Part shown: positions 11,601 through 20,901 of the stretch, one piece after another
How positions within the stretch are numbered: the stretch's first letter is position 1
How the letters are laid out: every line of letters begins with the position of its first letter
Assembly: GCA_949316235.1 (NCBI GenBank)
Contig: OX438749.1
Location: 13,286,914 to 13,350,913 of the forward strand
From: Oegoconia quadripuncta
Lineage: Eukaryota; Arthropoda; Insecta; Lepidoptera; Autostichidae
DNA: 64,000 nucleotides
Direction of reading: 5' to 3'
The notes under the pieces: model-generated
Database searches by the model: none
What the model was told of the DNA's origin: nothing
The model's input: the letters and a program-made list of their open reading frames with translations, nothing else
Translations under genes and position numbers: made by a program

Positions 11601-13813
11601 GTTGATGGAACGGGTTCAATCTCTATCTCTTCCATGTGGTTCAAATCCTTGTACTCCATCAAAACCTTTGAATACTCCATCTTGAGTTTCTCATCCTTAT
11701 TTAGTTTTCTTTCTAATTGTTGAAGCCTTTTCATTGCTATCTCTCTTGTATTTCCATAGTCATAATCTGGGTCTTTTATTGGAATTGTGACGATGTATCT
11801 ACCTTCTTCATCTCTCGAGTAAGTATTTTCATAGATACTTTCACAAAGTAACTCCTCCTCCGTCATTCTCTTTCTGGATTTGCATGATTCATCTGATTCA
11901 ATTTCCCAAAATTTCTTTAACAAATTATCATCTTCTGTAGTTGTGATGTGCATGCAAATCGTTCTCTTGTTAAATTTATTATTTGTTTGTATTTCTCCAG
12001 ATAGAATCCATCCTAGATGTGTTTTTTGTGCTATAGGTGAACCAGGGGGTCCAGTGATCAAACCTTCTTGTAATATTTTACTATACACAGCTGCGCCCAA
12101 GAGCAAATCAATCTTTGCAGGAGTGCCGTAAGTAGGATCTGCTAAAGGCAAATCTTGAATGTGATTCCAGGTTACGGGCACTGCTTTAGATGGCAACAGG
12201 CGTGTTAAGGTTTTCAAAACGTAGGCATTCACGTTGATGTTAAATGAGCTCTCTAAGTTTGAATGCAACGTGAATGTAACCAAGTGCTTGCTCTTCAACA
12301 TTTGTGTATCTCCAATGCCACTAATAGAGCCATTGATTGTTTTTCTTCTAAGACCAAGAGCTTGTGCTGCTGACTCTGTGATGAATGATCCCTCGGACCC
12401 TTGATCGATCAATGCTCGAAATTGTAAGTATTTTCCATTACGTGCCTTTACATTAACTAATGCAGTAGCAAGTAGGATAGCCGAATTCTCTTTCATTGTA
12501 AAGTGTGTAGCTATATTGTCTTCTTCATCTGTAGTGGACTGTAGTTCTCTTTCTGAAGTCTGCTCTCTGTTCGCTGTATATGTGCTGATCTCGCCGGTAT
12601 TTTCAGGAGGATGTATCAAGGAATGATGCCGTTTTCCACATTTCCGACAACGTGTGCGATGTCTACATGTTCTAACTCCATGATTAGGAATTAGGCAATT
12701 ATAACACAGTTGTTTGTCTTCTATAAACTTCTTTTTATCTTCGTAATTTAGGGTGGTAAATTGGCTACATTTGAATATGTAATGATCGCTATTACAGTAT
12801 GTACATTTCTCTCTTGTAGTCTCTTTAGTTTCGTTTGTGTAGTATACCTTTCTGTCTATGCTTTGTTTTGTGCGTATAGTGCTTGGTTTAGTAGATTGTA
12901 TTCCTTCTAAGGATCTAAATCGTGCTTCTAAAAATTCTATCAATTTCTCAAATGTCGGTAATGTGTCTTCACTCTCTCTGTTTATTTTCTCTTCCCATTG
13001 TTTTAAAGATTCTGTATCTAATTTACTTGTAGTTAGGTAAATTATTATAACATCCCACTTATCAGTTTCAACTCCCATACTATTAAGTCCACTCAAGCAA
13101 TCTGTTGTTGTGTCCATCAAGTTTTTTATCGAATTGGCAGATTCGTTGTTAATAGACTTAATAGACATAAGCTTTTGAAGATATGCGTTGACTATAACTC
13201 GATTGTTACTGAATCTTTTGGTAAGTTTCTTCCAAGCATGCTCATAATTTTTTTGTGTTACAGGTATATTCCTCAGTAAATTAGCAGCTTCTCCAGCAAT
13301 GTGCATTTTCAAATAGTGAAGTTTTTGAACCTCGTTTAAAGCAGGGTTGTTGTGGATTAAAGATACAAACTGATCATGAAACGAAATCCATTCAGTATAT
13401 TGCCCATTAAAAACTGGTATTTTTAGAGCTGGTATCTTGACTTCAGATGCTCTAACTTCTAGGTGACTCGGAGATGCCGATTCAAACTGAGATGTAATAC
13501 TAGCCGTTGTAATAGTGGGTTCAACTTCCTTTAACTTTTCTCTCATATATATTTTTGCTTGTGCATACTCGTCCTCGCACGTGAAGTACACCTCATTCTT
13601 AACATAGTCAGAAGAGTTTAATGACTTTTTATCAACTTTCCGAAGCAAATTTAAATGATTCTCGTGAAAACTCTGCCAGGTTTGATCCAATAACTCCAAT
13701 TTTGTGTTAATATAAATAGATGTCAATCGTTCCTTTGGTGTCTTTTTAAAGTTACTGTTAGATCGTTTAATTTGCTCAAGTAGTTCTGATTGAGCACTAA
13801 TATAGTTATCCAT
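8621..13813 (-). CDS. BEL/Pao Gag-Pol polyprotein (1730 aa, intact)
   Basis: A single frame from ATG 13813 to its stop encodes every function needed for retrotransposition. A DUF1759-type Gag region occupies about residues 110-230 (PALKIPVFNGQYTEW). Three zinc knuckles follow at about 337-400: CX2CX3HX4C, CX2CX4HX4C and CX2CX4HX4H. A DUF1758 aspartic protease has ALIDQGSEGSF near 468. Reverse transcriptase carries YMDD at about 879-882. RNase H has HGYSDASN near 1057. The integrase has an HHCC finger (about 1361-1400) and a catalytic core with D about 1432 (GVDLAGP), D about 1497 (SDNAT) and E about 1550 (GGLWEAG). A DUF5641 C-terminal domain lies at about 1660-1710. No frameshift or premature stop is present. 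The 472-nt leader and 106-nt 3' region complete the transcript. Several antisense open frames within it are shadows. Confidence 0.95.
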   Translation of the reverse strand: MDNYISAQSELLEQIKRSNSNFKKTPKERLTSIYINTKLELLDQTWQSFHENHLNLLRKVDKKSLNSSDYVKNEVYFTCEDEYAQAKIYMREKLKEVEPTITTASITSQFESASPSHLEVRASEVKIPALKIPVFNGQYTEWISFHDQFVSLIHNNPALNEVQKLHYLKMHIAGEAANLLRNIPVTQKNYEHAWKKLTKRFSNNRVIVNAYLQKLMSIKSINNESANSIKNLMDTTTDCLSGLNSMGVETDKWDVIIIYLTTSKLDTESLKQWEEKINRESEDTLPTFEKLIEFLEARFRSLEGIQSTKPSTIRTKQSIDRKVYYTNETKETTREKCTYCNSDHYIFKCSQFTTLNYEDKKKFIEDKQLCYNCLIPNHGVRTCRHRTRCRKCGKRHHSLIHPPENTGEISTYTANREQTSERELQSTTDEEDNIATHFTMKENSAILLATALVNVKARNGKYLQFRALIDQGSEGSFITESAAQALGLRRKTINGSISGIGDTQMLKSKHLVTFTLHSNLESSFNINVNAYVLKTLTRLLPSKAVPVTWNHIQDLPLADPTYGTPAKIDLLLGAAVYSKILQEGLITGPPGSPIAQKTHLGWILSGEIQTNNKFNKRTICMHITTTEDDNLLKKFWEIESDESCKSRKRMTEEELLCESIYENTYSRDEEGRYIVTIPIKDPDYDYGNTREIAMKRLQQLERKLNKDEKLKMEYSKVLMEYKDLNHMEEIEIEPVPSTKTSFYLPHHAVIRQDKSTSKVRIVFDASCKGPNGGSLNENMLVGPTIQRELRHIIMTWRIHEVAFVGDCIKMYRQIKVTNQCANLQRVLWKINGQVKEFRLTRVTFGTACAPYLATKTLQQLADDEKFQYPIAAEVAKNDFYMDDVLSGGDNLEEACELYKQLTELLRAGGFEMQKWASNNKEFMNYVEKEGDNTDDTYLIKNDDVVKTLGIRWDRATDTFQYTTTINENDNPIGPVTKRTILRDISRLFDPMGWLAPVIIIAKVLIQKLWLSGVDWDQEIPKTIYEEWLQYKSKLIEINKISLNRWLNTNKHDKLRELHGYSDASNMAYAAVVYLRVIKADGSILVQMITAKTKVAPTKTISVPRLELCGAVLLTKILIEVSGQLEIRKENIHAYTDSRVVLAWLQNHPSRWKTFVANRTSEILTSLPSHHWHHVASGQNPADVASRGALPCQLLEHPLWWTGPKDLLRPNMPFERILDNTTNLEKKSNKIMVMTTLNDDFDLFLKFSKLIKLLRVTSYMLRFISKTKPNKIQLTGEDINKAMTRCALLCQKQEYSDEINRLKNNKNVRNISKLKTLNPFLDRNGILRVGGRLAHANIPDGTKHQIILPNDHPFTKLVLYDCHEKTLHGGPMLMLSHLRTKFWITHAKSLVKQIVHNCVICTRYRASTAKQMMGALPEARVTPARPFRHSGVDLAGPIDLRLSKGRGCKTQKGYIVVFVCMVTRAIHIEIVTSLAAQDFIAAFKRFVARRGHCSDMWSDNATNLTAGNKELMSLFERRIETVRAEIENLLANDGTTWHHIPASAPHFGGLWEAGVKSIKFHLKRILRNSTLTYEEMSTLTAQIESCLNSRPISPMSDDPSDCAPLTPGHFLIGEAPITVPEENYLYLKLHRLDRWQLTQRLFQNFWTRWSKEYLTRLQQRPKWTTKQPNLKIGELVLIKEDNMPPGKWLMARVLETHPGKDNLIRVVSVKCKNLILKRPITKVCRLPIDIC

Positions 13814-14267
13814 TTTGAAGTATTAAAGGGTTTTAAATTTCAACACTAGTTCCAAGTTCAATAAAACACTTCTTAGTTAAACTTTATAACTGCTAGCAAT
13901 TTCTTCGTTCCATTTAGTTCGTATAGAATCGATGCAACTGAGTTCATAATATCACTGTAATTTTTCTAAGTCCTTATTTTAATTTTATGGTATTTTGTAA
14001 TTATTGCACTAGCAACATTATGCTTAATTTTCGATATATTTGATTTTAATTTTTTTTTAAATTGGCAACACTTTGATTAATTTACGATATATAGGATTTT
14101 TATTTTCATATATTGGCAACACTGTTCCTAATGTCACTGTCACACCAACGTCACTTACTGAACTGTCAAACACTTAGACTATATACTACTTATTTTCGCA
14201 CTTTGAACACTATACACACATTCTCAACTAACTTGACTGTACTGCGACCTACCTAACTAATAACGCG

Positions 14268-14285
14268 AACCGGCTGGGAGGACCA
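14268..14285 (-). promoter_or_regulatory. Primer-binding site of BEL/Pao element
   Basis: Directly after the 5' LTR, the minus strand reads TGGTCCTCCCAGCCGGTT. It starts with the TGG that pairs with a tRNA CCA tail. The best match I recall is the 3' end of insect tRNA-Tyr, with about two mismatches; that tRNA assignment is from memory. Confidence 0.65.
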
Positions 14286-14464
14286 TGAACCCGCCTAATA
14301 TGAGGTCCTCCCAAAAATGAAACGACGAGGTTTTCGAATAGAGAGTTGTATTAACTCGCATAGACTTAAATAACATATTCCATACTTAGCCCTATTAAAT
14401 TTACGGAACACAATGATAGCGCGTTTTAAATTTGAACAGCGCCATCTAGTGACAGCGCTGCACA
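14286..14464 (-). repeat. 5' LTR of BEL/Pao element
   Basis: This is the identical partner of 8336-8514, followed outward by the target duplication GTTTT (14465-14469). As 5' LTR it should carry the promoter; I did not identify a clear TATA box in its 179 bp. Confidence 0.92.
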
Positions 14465-14469
14465 GTTTT
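14465..14469. repeat. Target-site duplication of the BEL/Pao element (right)
   Basis: GTTTT matches 8331-8335. Confidence 0.9.
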
Positions 14470-14702
14470 GAAGGACCAATCCATTTAATTTACATTCCAA
14501 TTGAAAAAAAAAATACTTTACGTGTAAGACGTACTCTAAAAAATATATTTTTCAAGATTTATTTTACCACTTTATGGGCGTGAATAATATGTTTACCCAT
14601 ACCAAATTACACTTTTCTAGTACTAATAGCATCTGAGATAAGTTGCGGACAGATATGGCGAAAGTATATGGTTCCTTGTTGACTACGGAACCCTAATCGT
14701 AA

Positions 14703-15260
14703 CCCTAAAATCGTATTGTTTGCTGATGACACTTCTTTAATATTTAAAGTTGACAGATATCAATTAGCATATGACGAAGTGAATAATGCTGTCTCAAAAA
14801 TAGTCGAATGGTTCACAGTCAATAACTTGCTCCTTAATGAGAACAAAACGAAATGTCTTAGATTTTCATTACCTAATGTTGAACAGGTTGCCACCAAAAT
14901 AAGAATTAAACATGAACAGTTGGAACTTGTGGACACAACTGTATTCCTTGGTATGACTTTAGATTCTCGGTTACAGTGGGGACCCCATATTAAAAAACTA
15001 ATGAAAAGACTCAGTTCTGCCGCATATGCTGTTAAGAAAATTCGAAATATCTGTGATATTGAAACAGCGCGCTTAGTCTACTTCAGCTACTTTCACAGCT
15101 TGATGTCATATGGTATCTTGCTGTGGGGAAACGCTGCTGATACAGATAGCATATTTCTCTTACAGAAACGAGCTATTCGTGCAATTTATAAATTAAGGTC
15201 AAGAGATACATTAAGACAAATATTTAAAGAAATTAATATTTTAACATTTTCGTCACAATA
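14703..15260 (+). pseudogene. Jockey/CR1-type LINE reverse transcriptase, 5' part of split remnant
   Basis: This is an open frame through the catalytic FADD box of a non-LTR reverse transcriptase (LFADDTSLIF at about 14716). It continues through the thumb region with LGMTLDSRLQWGPH and GILLWGNAADTD, typical of Jockey/CR1-group ORF2 proteins. It is 5'-truncated: the endonuclease and most RT fingers are absent. Just after INILTFSSQY the frame is broken by an 816-bp transposon. Homology resumes at 16081. A related, more decayed copy lies at 35640-36230. Confidence 0.8.
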
Positions 15261-15262
15261 TA

Positions 15263-16078
15263 CAGGGCGTCCCAAAGTTATGGGACATGAAGGGGAAGTA
15301 CCTTAAATATTGTAGATAGTGAATTTTGCTCAAAGAAGACTTTATGTTATTTTTAAAAGTTAGTAATTCTGCATTCATAGATTTTCTAAAAATTACTTGC
15401 TTCGGCTGGGAATCGAACCGACTTAAATGTGAAAAAAAAAACACCCTACTTTTATGATGCCAATCGAAAGAATAGCTAAAAAATAATAACTCTGCCTAAG
15501 TAACATAGTATTTTAAAAGAAAGGAACAACATAAAATGATTGAGTCAAATTTCAAGAAAGTTATTTATTGCCGACGACGTTCGAAAAGTAGCGATATTAT
15601 CATTCCAAAGATAGCATTGATTATTCGTAAATAAGTACCCACTTCATAAAATCAACAGGCAGCGGGCTCATTAAAAGATTGGCGATTTGCGTAAAACAAG
15701 AGGGATCACATTTTGAGCATTTAATTAATTAATTTACAAAAAAATACCTACTTAATTGACTACGGCAGTTTCATGTATGTTTTTTATTTGATTAAAATGA
15801 TTAATTTCACGTTGTTCCTTTCTTTTAAAATACTATGTTACTTAGGCAGAGTTATTATTTTTTAGCTATTCTTTCGATTGGCATCATAAAAGTAGGGTGT
15901 TTTTTTTTTCACATTTGAGTCGGTTCGATTCCCAGCCGAAGCAAATAATTTTTAGAAAATCTATGAATGCAGAATTACTAACTTTTAAAAATAACATAAA
16001 GTCTTCTTTGAGCAAAATTCACTATCTACGATATTTAAGGTACTTCCCCTTCATGTCCCATAACTTTGGGACGCCCTG
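15263..16078 (-). mobile_element. 816-bp deletion derivative of the 268-bp-TIR IS630/Tc1/mariner-type element
   Basis: Both ends are CAGGGCGTCCCAAAGTTATG in inverted orientation, flanked by TA (15261-15262, 16079-16080). The long terminal repeats match those of the 2120-bp element at 57655-59774, but this copy is in the opposite orientation. It retains only the last codons of the transposase (STGSGLIKRL to the stop) and lacks the catalytic domain. The deletion junction sits at a shared AAAAT that in the full copy occurs at 58081-58085 and 59385-59389. The missing length is exactly 1304 bp, as 2120 minus 816 predicts. It is non-autonomous and could be mobilised by the intact transposase. Confidence 0.9.
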
Positions 16079-16080
16079 TA

Positions 16081-16375
16081 TATATGAAAATCTTGTATAT
16101 GTTAAGAGAAATATATATTCACTCGAGAAACATTGTGACCGACATAATGTCAATACAAGGAGCAAAAATCAATTAGCTGTACCTTTTAGTAGACTTAGTA
16201 AAGTTAATAAGTCATTCAGAGGTCAATGTGTGCGCTTCTACAACAAGGTTCCCATGGATATACGGAATCTTCCGCTTAATAAATTTAAAGTTATTATAAA
16301 ACAAAAATTATGTAAAAAGGGATATTACAAAATTTCAGACTATATTAATGAAAGTAATCCATGGGATTAAACGGC
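16081..16375 (+). pseudogene. Jockey/CR1-type LINE ORF2, C-terminal part (resumes after transposon)
   Basis: The protein continues YENLVYVKRNIYSLEKHCDR and ends ...NESNPWD before TAA. The same YENL.YVRKN phrase is seen in the decayed copy at 36090. If both flanking TA steps are kept the two halves join in frame; if one TA is removed as a duplication the frame shifts. The target copy may therefore already have been dead, or the duplication may be larger or absent. Confidence 0.75.
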
Positions 16376-16578
16376 TCCTCTACACGATATATAAAATTGT
16401 TGTAACCTTTCTTGATTGTACATGATTTATTGAAAAGAGACAAACCCTCTCGCTAGCTCTTCTCAGTAGTGGTCGCGTTCCGAGCTAGTGGTAGTTTAAA
16501 AAACAAATGACGTTCATAAGTGCATATTGTATTGCCTACATGAATAAATGATTTTCATTTTCATTTTCATTTTTCATT
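16376..16578 (+). mobile_element. LINE 3' untranslated region and tail
   Basis: Non-coding sequence follows the ORF2 stop. It ends in AATAAATG and a short tandem GATTTTCATTTTCATTTTC tail, the usual 3' terminus of this LINE type. Confidence 0.6.
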
Positions 16579-17237
16579 AAACATGATGGTATATAAAAAT
16601 GTTTCAATTTAAAAATGCGCAATGGATGTAACAAGTGTATATATAATTCTGCTTGATTTCGATACACAGTCGTGTCCAGTCGGACAAGACTGCAGACAAT
16701 GTGGTTGAAATAAATGGATATAAATTATCTACTGCTGGAGAAATTTTTCGAGAGCAACAGATGGACATATCGCGCATCAAAACCAAGTCGATCATATAGT
16801 ACAATATCACACAAAGTAGATCACAAACTTAGAAAAGTGGCTTCATATTATTTTATATTAGCGCTTATTCGTCTTCCTTTATTCTTAGTTTGACAGCTTG
16901 TAAGTGCGAGTACAACGTATAATTGTAGTCTTTCAAAAATAAAGTCAGACCTCAACCGGCAAGCAGGCTGAGCAGGTAAGTTTTAAACGGAAAAGACCTA
17001 CCGGCTGACAATGATGACAATATTTTTGAATAGTATGTTGCTCGGTTACCTTAATTAAGATTAATATAAGATTGAAAGATATATATACAATATCATATAA
17101 TTACAACATATTCTTAAAAAATCCGCATGATTGATTATGATTCTAATATATTATTTTTATATAAATACCGATGTTTATTAATTAAATAATGCAACTAAAT
17201 AATTAAGTAGGTCGTAGCGTATATATACATTACTTCC
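16579..17237. other. No recognisable gene
   Basis: AT-rich. A phrase CAGGCTGAGCAG|GTAAGT near 16962-16980 is a strong plus-strand donor without a supported upstream exon. Confidence 0.35.
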
Positions 17238-17305
17238 CTAAACTCTTGAAAGCTGCGCCACACCCCTTGGCATATCAATTGTCGTACATAAAGTCGACAT
17301 TCCTA
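17238..17305 (-). CDS. Terminal coding exon 4b of a small membrane-protein gene
   Basis: On the minus strand a polypyrimidine tract ending TTTTCAG precedes TAGGAATGTCGACTTTATG, and the frame ends at TAG (17238-17240). It is 68 coding nt. The other last exon, 30108-30175, is also exactly 68 nt, begins TAGGAACCTCGG and takes the same phase (1 nt carried in). The frame joins that of exon 3b (18332-18430). The encoded tail starts VGMSTLCTTID and ends QLSRV. The intron from 3b is about 1.03 kb. Protein family unrecognised. Confidence 0.6.
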
Positions 17306-17376
17306 CTGAAAATAAAGAAAGTTTCATTGAAGTAGCTAATATAATATTTTACATAAATTAAATAGACAATTAAACA

Positions 17377-17455
17377 TGCACCCCACGGGGATCAAGCCCT
17401 CAATTTTAACCTCCACATTTGCCGATGTTGTTGAAATTGAGCCATGTTGAGGGTA
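17377..17455 (-). mobile_element. SINE head fragment (same family as 2331-2657)
   Basis: The minus strand reads CATGGCTCAATTTCAACAAC, then GGCTTGATCCCCGTGGGG and TGCATGTTTAA. This matches the order GTGGCTCAATGTGAACAACA / GGGTTCAATCCCCAGCGGGG / TACATGTTTAA of the full SINE. The body is missing or decayed. Confidence 0.5.
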
Positions 17456-18331
17456 AAAAAAATTTACGAGATCTAGTTAAAAGTAGAGTTTATACAAATC
17501 AAGAATATTTATGGTTAAACCGCGTCAAGCGTGTCGAACTGAACAATGCTACTAAATGCTAAACACAGCATTTGGTGCTAAAATGGCCATTACATATTGT
17601 CTGTCTAATCACTACCTAGCGCTGCGTTTCGGGTAACAGTTTACCCGTAGCTTTACCCGACATCGCCAGAAGGAGTTAAGGTAATGTTTTTAGGAGTAGG
17701 TAAGCATGTAATTTATGTGTATCTAATCATCATTCCTTGCCCACATGCACCCACTGCTAGGTATATCCTCTTATGTATTACGCCAATACTTACGGTGCTG
17801 TGCCCGCCGCATCTATATATTATTTAATATTAATAAAAAATAGGAAAGAAAATAGAAACAAAAACCCAAGAAATTTTAAACAAAAAAAATCAATCTAGCA
17901 TTATTGCGATGTTTAAAGTTAAATGTAAGGCTTGTTAAAATAACAAACAAAATAATTTTTAGCCTAGGATGCCCCCGGCTATCACATCTTTAACATTGTA
18001 AGTCTACCAATCAAGAGTTCTTCGGACTTTCTGTATTATTGATTAATGCTTGGGGAATCATAAAGATTGTCATCATTAATATTATCTAACATTCTACTGC
18101 TGGACATATCTCTCCAACGAAGCGAGTTTCATCGCTCTTTATGGGAAGACTTGCTCTAATTTATCGCGCAGACGAAATAGCGAACGTAAACTTTTCGGGG
18201 ACTGCTACTTCACTAGACAAATATAATATATACTTCATAATGCTCACGATCCCTTAGTGGGAGGATTCTTCTCAATCGGGAATCACAGGACGGCCTAAAC
18301 AGTGATCATTGTTTATGTAAAAATATCATAC
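17456..18331. other. Intronic or intergenic AT-rich sequence
   Basis: This lies between putative exons 4b and 3b on the minus strand. I see no coding, RNA gene or clear mobile element. Confidence 0.4.
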
Positions 18332-18430
18332 CTGCGATTACTACCGCCAAAGTGTCAAAAGCTAGGCCTATTGCGATGAGATTCTTTAGATCTTCTTTGT
18401 ACTTTATTCCAACAGCGATTAAGGTACCAC
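18332..18430 (-). CDS. Coding exon 3b of a small membrane-protein gene
   Basis: The acceptor is TTATTTTATTTCAG and the donor GCAG|GTATGA. Length is 99 nt with 2 nt completing an incoming codon and 1 nt carried out, the same phases as exon 3a at 31100-31210. The product reads GTLIAVGIKYKEDLKN and then a hydrophobic helix LIAIGLAFDTLAVVIA. It aligns with exon 3a (GAGCIAIGIGK ... VSVGVVLGILGGALA). With exon 4b it forms a terminal cassette. Matching exon 1 and 2 copies were not found between here and 30 kb. It is therefore either an alternative 3' end of the gene that includes 32112-32161, or part of a tandem paralogue. The errantivirus lies in the intervening intron or spacer. Confidence 0.6.
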
Positions 18431-18896
18431 CTGAAATAAAATAATAAGTTTATAAGAAAGTTATAATATTATATTAAAGTATAAAGCCGGATTCTACTAG
18501 TGTTTAGCGTAATATATGTATAGTCAATAGTATTTTGCATAATATTCATTTGTAGATTTTAAACGGCAAAAGTATATAGTTGTGCAAATGATGGGACAAC
18601 GAATAGGATAGGAATGTATATTACCAGTGACATTACCCATGGTATATACCTATTCTTAGAGGTGAATTATGTATAGGATGATACTATCATAGGATCATCA
18701 TGCAGAATATTTGCGGAATACTGTAGAGCGGACCAACATTTAACACTAATGATGCCTCTCTATCGGTAATATATGTGCCAGTCAGTAAATCCCTGAGGCC
18801 ACCACACTTGTACTACAGGTAGAAAACTAGCAAATAGTTTGTTCGTATAGGTACATACAATAATATTTTCTACTTATTGGTAATAACTCGTTTATA

Positions 18897-18900
18897 AGCG
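18897..18900. repeat. Target-site duplication of errantivirus (left)
   Basis: AGCG equals AGCG at 26439-26442. Four base pairs is the errantivirus norm. Confidence 0.85.
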
Positions 18901-19175
18901 AATTACGAAGGCCACTGCCGGAGGACCCAAAAAAAACCAAAATTACTTTAACTAATTTAATTAAAAAATAGAAATTACAATTGAATAACTATACTAAAAT
19001 TATGTCTAACGCAAATCGATGCTAGATTTACAATGATAATAATATGATACGGGTCGGTCGGGCATCGGGTGTCGTCAGGCGGCAGCGTTCCGCTGACTCC
19101 GCAAGTAGGCTCGTGTGCATTGTGTATTGGGTCGGTGCATTGCCAGCTCTTTACCTAATGCTAGGTATTATAACA
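18901..19175 (-). repeat. 3' LTR of errantivirus
   Basis: This is a 275-bp repeat identical to 26164-26438. On the minus strand it starts TGTTATAATACC and ends CGTAATT. A polypurine tract CTCTGAGGGTGGAGG abuts it at 19176-19190. Confidence 0.93.
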
Positions 19176-19196
19176 CCTCCACCCTCAGAGCAGCAA

Positions 19197-20901
19197 CTAT
19201 TTGAGAACTTTGTGAGAAAATGTTGCTGGAATCTGTATCTGGGGTTCAGGCCTTCCTGGCTTAGCATAATGATGTTCCTTAGGGGCATCTTCCGTTGGAT
19301 TCCTTTTTGGTTCATGACATAAGAACTTATATTTTCGAAGTAATGTGCAAGCAATGAGTGCGAGTGCACCGAATAGCGCCCCGTAGAATGGTATCGTCGT
19401 ATGATATAGGGTCGTAGGCGTCGTAGTCTCGAGCTGTAGGCTTGGTTGTAGCATTACTCTATCTTGAACGGTGTGTAGCTTTTTCAAGTTGATTGAGTTG
19501 AGATGAACTGTAGATGTGGTCGGATGCTGTGTTTCAGTCTTATATGAAATCTTCGTTATTTTCAGGGGTTGACCTTTTATCTTATCATTAGCGTTGCTGA
19601 TTGTGAACTCATTAGTATGCAGGACGCAGTTAACTGGGATGGTAACTAGATAGCTCCCTTGTATCACGTTGGAATCTTCTCTTCCGCAAATAGTGTGGAT
19701 TCTTGTTTGCTGTGGCAATGAGATAGTGTAATGTTTCTCGTCCAATTCTTCCATAGCGTTCTTAGAAAGGGTGATGGCTGTCAACTCGCATGTTTTCTGA
19801 AGAGTTTGGTTTAAAATTAGGTCCTGAATGCAGTCTGGATGAAGTCTGAGTTGGTGAGTCAGCTTTCCTTCGCAGAGATACCGATTGTTGTACTTCGGAC
19901 ATTCTGTCTCAATGTACACGAATGCCTTCCTGTTTGTTGCTATAAAAGGATAGGGAGGAATGAGAGCCTGGTTTTGCCTATTAGGGATTATAGCTAACTT
20001 GTAGAAATTAAATATGTCTTTAGAGACAATGGGAAATTTAAACATTATGACAATTCGTTTTCCAGAATAGTAGTAACCCGGTTTTATTATATCGTAATAT
20101 TCCCTAAATTCTAGTTCTATAATTTCGTCGCTGCCATATATAATCTTAAGCTTACTTAACATTTTACTGATTATATCTATTCCTATCATAGAATGGTGAG
20201 TGCTGGAGGCTCTAATGAATGCCAGCATATTCTCTATTCTAAATAATTCTCGAAGGATGTCGTCTATATTTTCGGTTAATATAGCTAAAAGCTGAGCGAA
20301 CTTAGCGTATTTGATTAAGCTGGTCTCTCTATATGCATCCTTGTCAAGAAGAAGCTGTAATGTGCTATTAATCTTATTTTGATTTTTCACAATCTGATAG
20401 GTTATATTGCTATGGTAGTCCATCCATTCCTTACTAATACTAATGTGACTATTAAATTCATTGACAATTCGGTTTTGATTACTCTGAAGGAGTTTAATCG
20501 CGTTATTGAAAACTATGGCATCTGAATGGTCTAAATTACCGGTGATACTTTTGATCATGGAACCTAAACCGTCTACAAGGCCTCTCCTTACACGATTAGG
20601 TTCTAGAGTTTCTAATTGGTGTAGGACTTTAGTCAGTTTGTTGTTAAGGTAGTCAATCTGTAATTCGTAAAGTGCATATGTGTCGTTTACAAGTAGTTGT
20701 TTGAAATTTAGTAGATGAGCTTGTAATATAGTCACTTCCTCTTTCACATCGTCGAGTTCTATGTATTGTAGGAATGTATGGTAGTGAGTTACAAGTCTGG
20801 TTGATCCAAGTTTGAATGGTAGAAGTCCGGGTCCATCGTCTAGACTCTCAAGTCTTATCTCCTGGGCGGCCACCAGCGGAACCATCAATACCAGTAGACT
20901 C
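19197..20901 (-). CDS. env: Errantivirus Env glycoprotein (F-type), spliced
   Basis: This intact envelope frame ends 21 bases before the 3' LTR. A basic furin-type site RVRR lies about 110 residues in. It is followed by GLVDGLGSMIKSITGNLD, the conserved region after cleavage in errantivirus and baculovirus F-like fusion proteins. Asn-X-Ser/Thr sites and many Cys follow, and then a C-terminal membrane anchor (GALFGALALIACTLL) with a short basic cytoplasmic tail. The frame overlaps the pol end. No suitable ATG opens it: the frame reads upstream to a GTG near 20918. A splice acceptor TTACAG|G ends at 20902, and a leader donor at 25969/25968 sits eleven bases into a reading frame starting at ATG 25979. 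That pairing restores the env frame and supplies a start and a signal-peptide N-terminus. Env would allow infectious spread between cells. Splicing is an inference. Confidence 0.88.

Larger units (their letters stand above)
8336..14464 (-). mobile_element. Complete BEL/Pao LTR retrotransposon
   Basis: This is a 6129-bp element bounded by two identical 179-bp LTRs that begin TG and end CA on both strands. It is flanked by a perfect 5-bp target duplication GTTTT at 8331-8335 and 14465-14469, the size expected for BEL/Pao. One uninterrupted Gag-Pol frame fills the interior. Identical LTRs and the intact frame indicate a recent insertion that may still be competent. The LTRs are short for this superfamily. 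There is no env gene. Confidence 0.95.
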
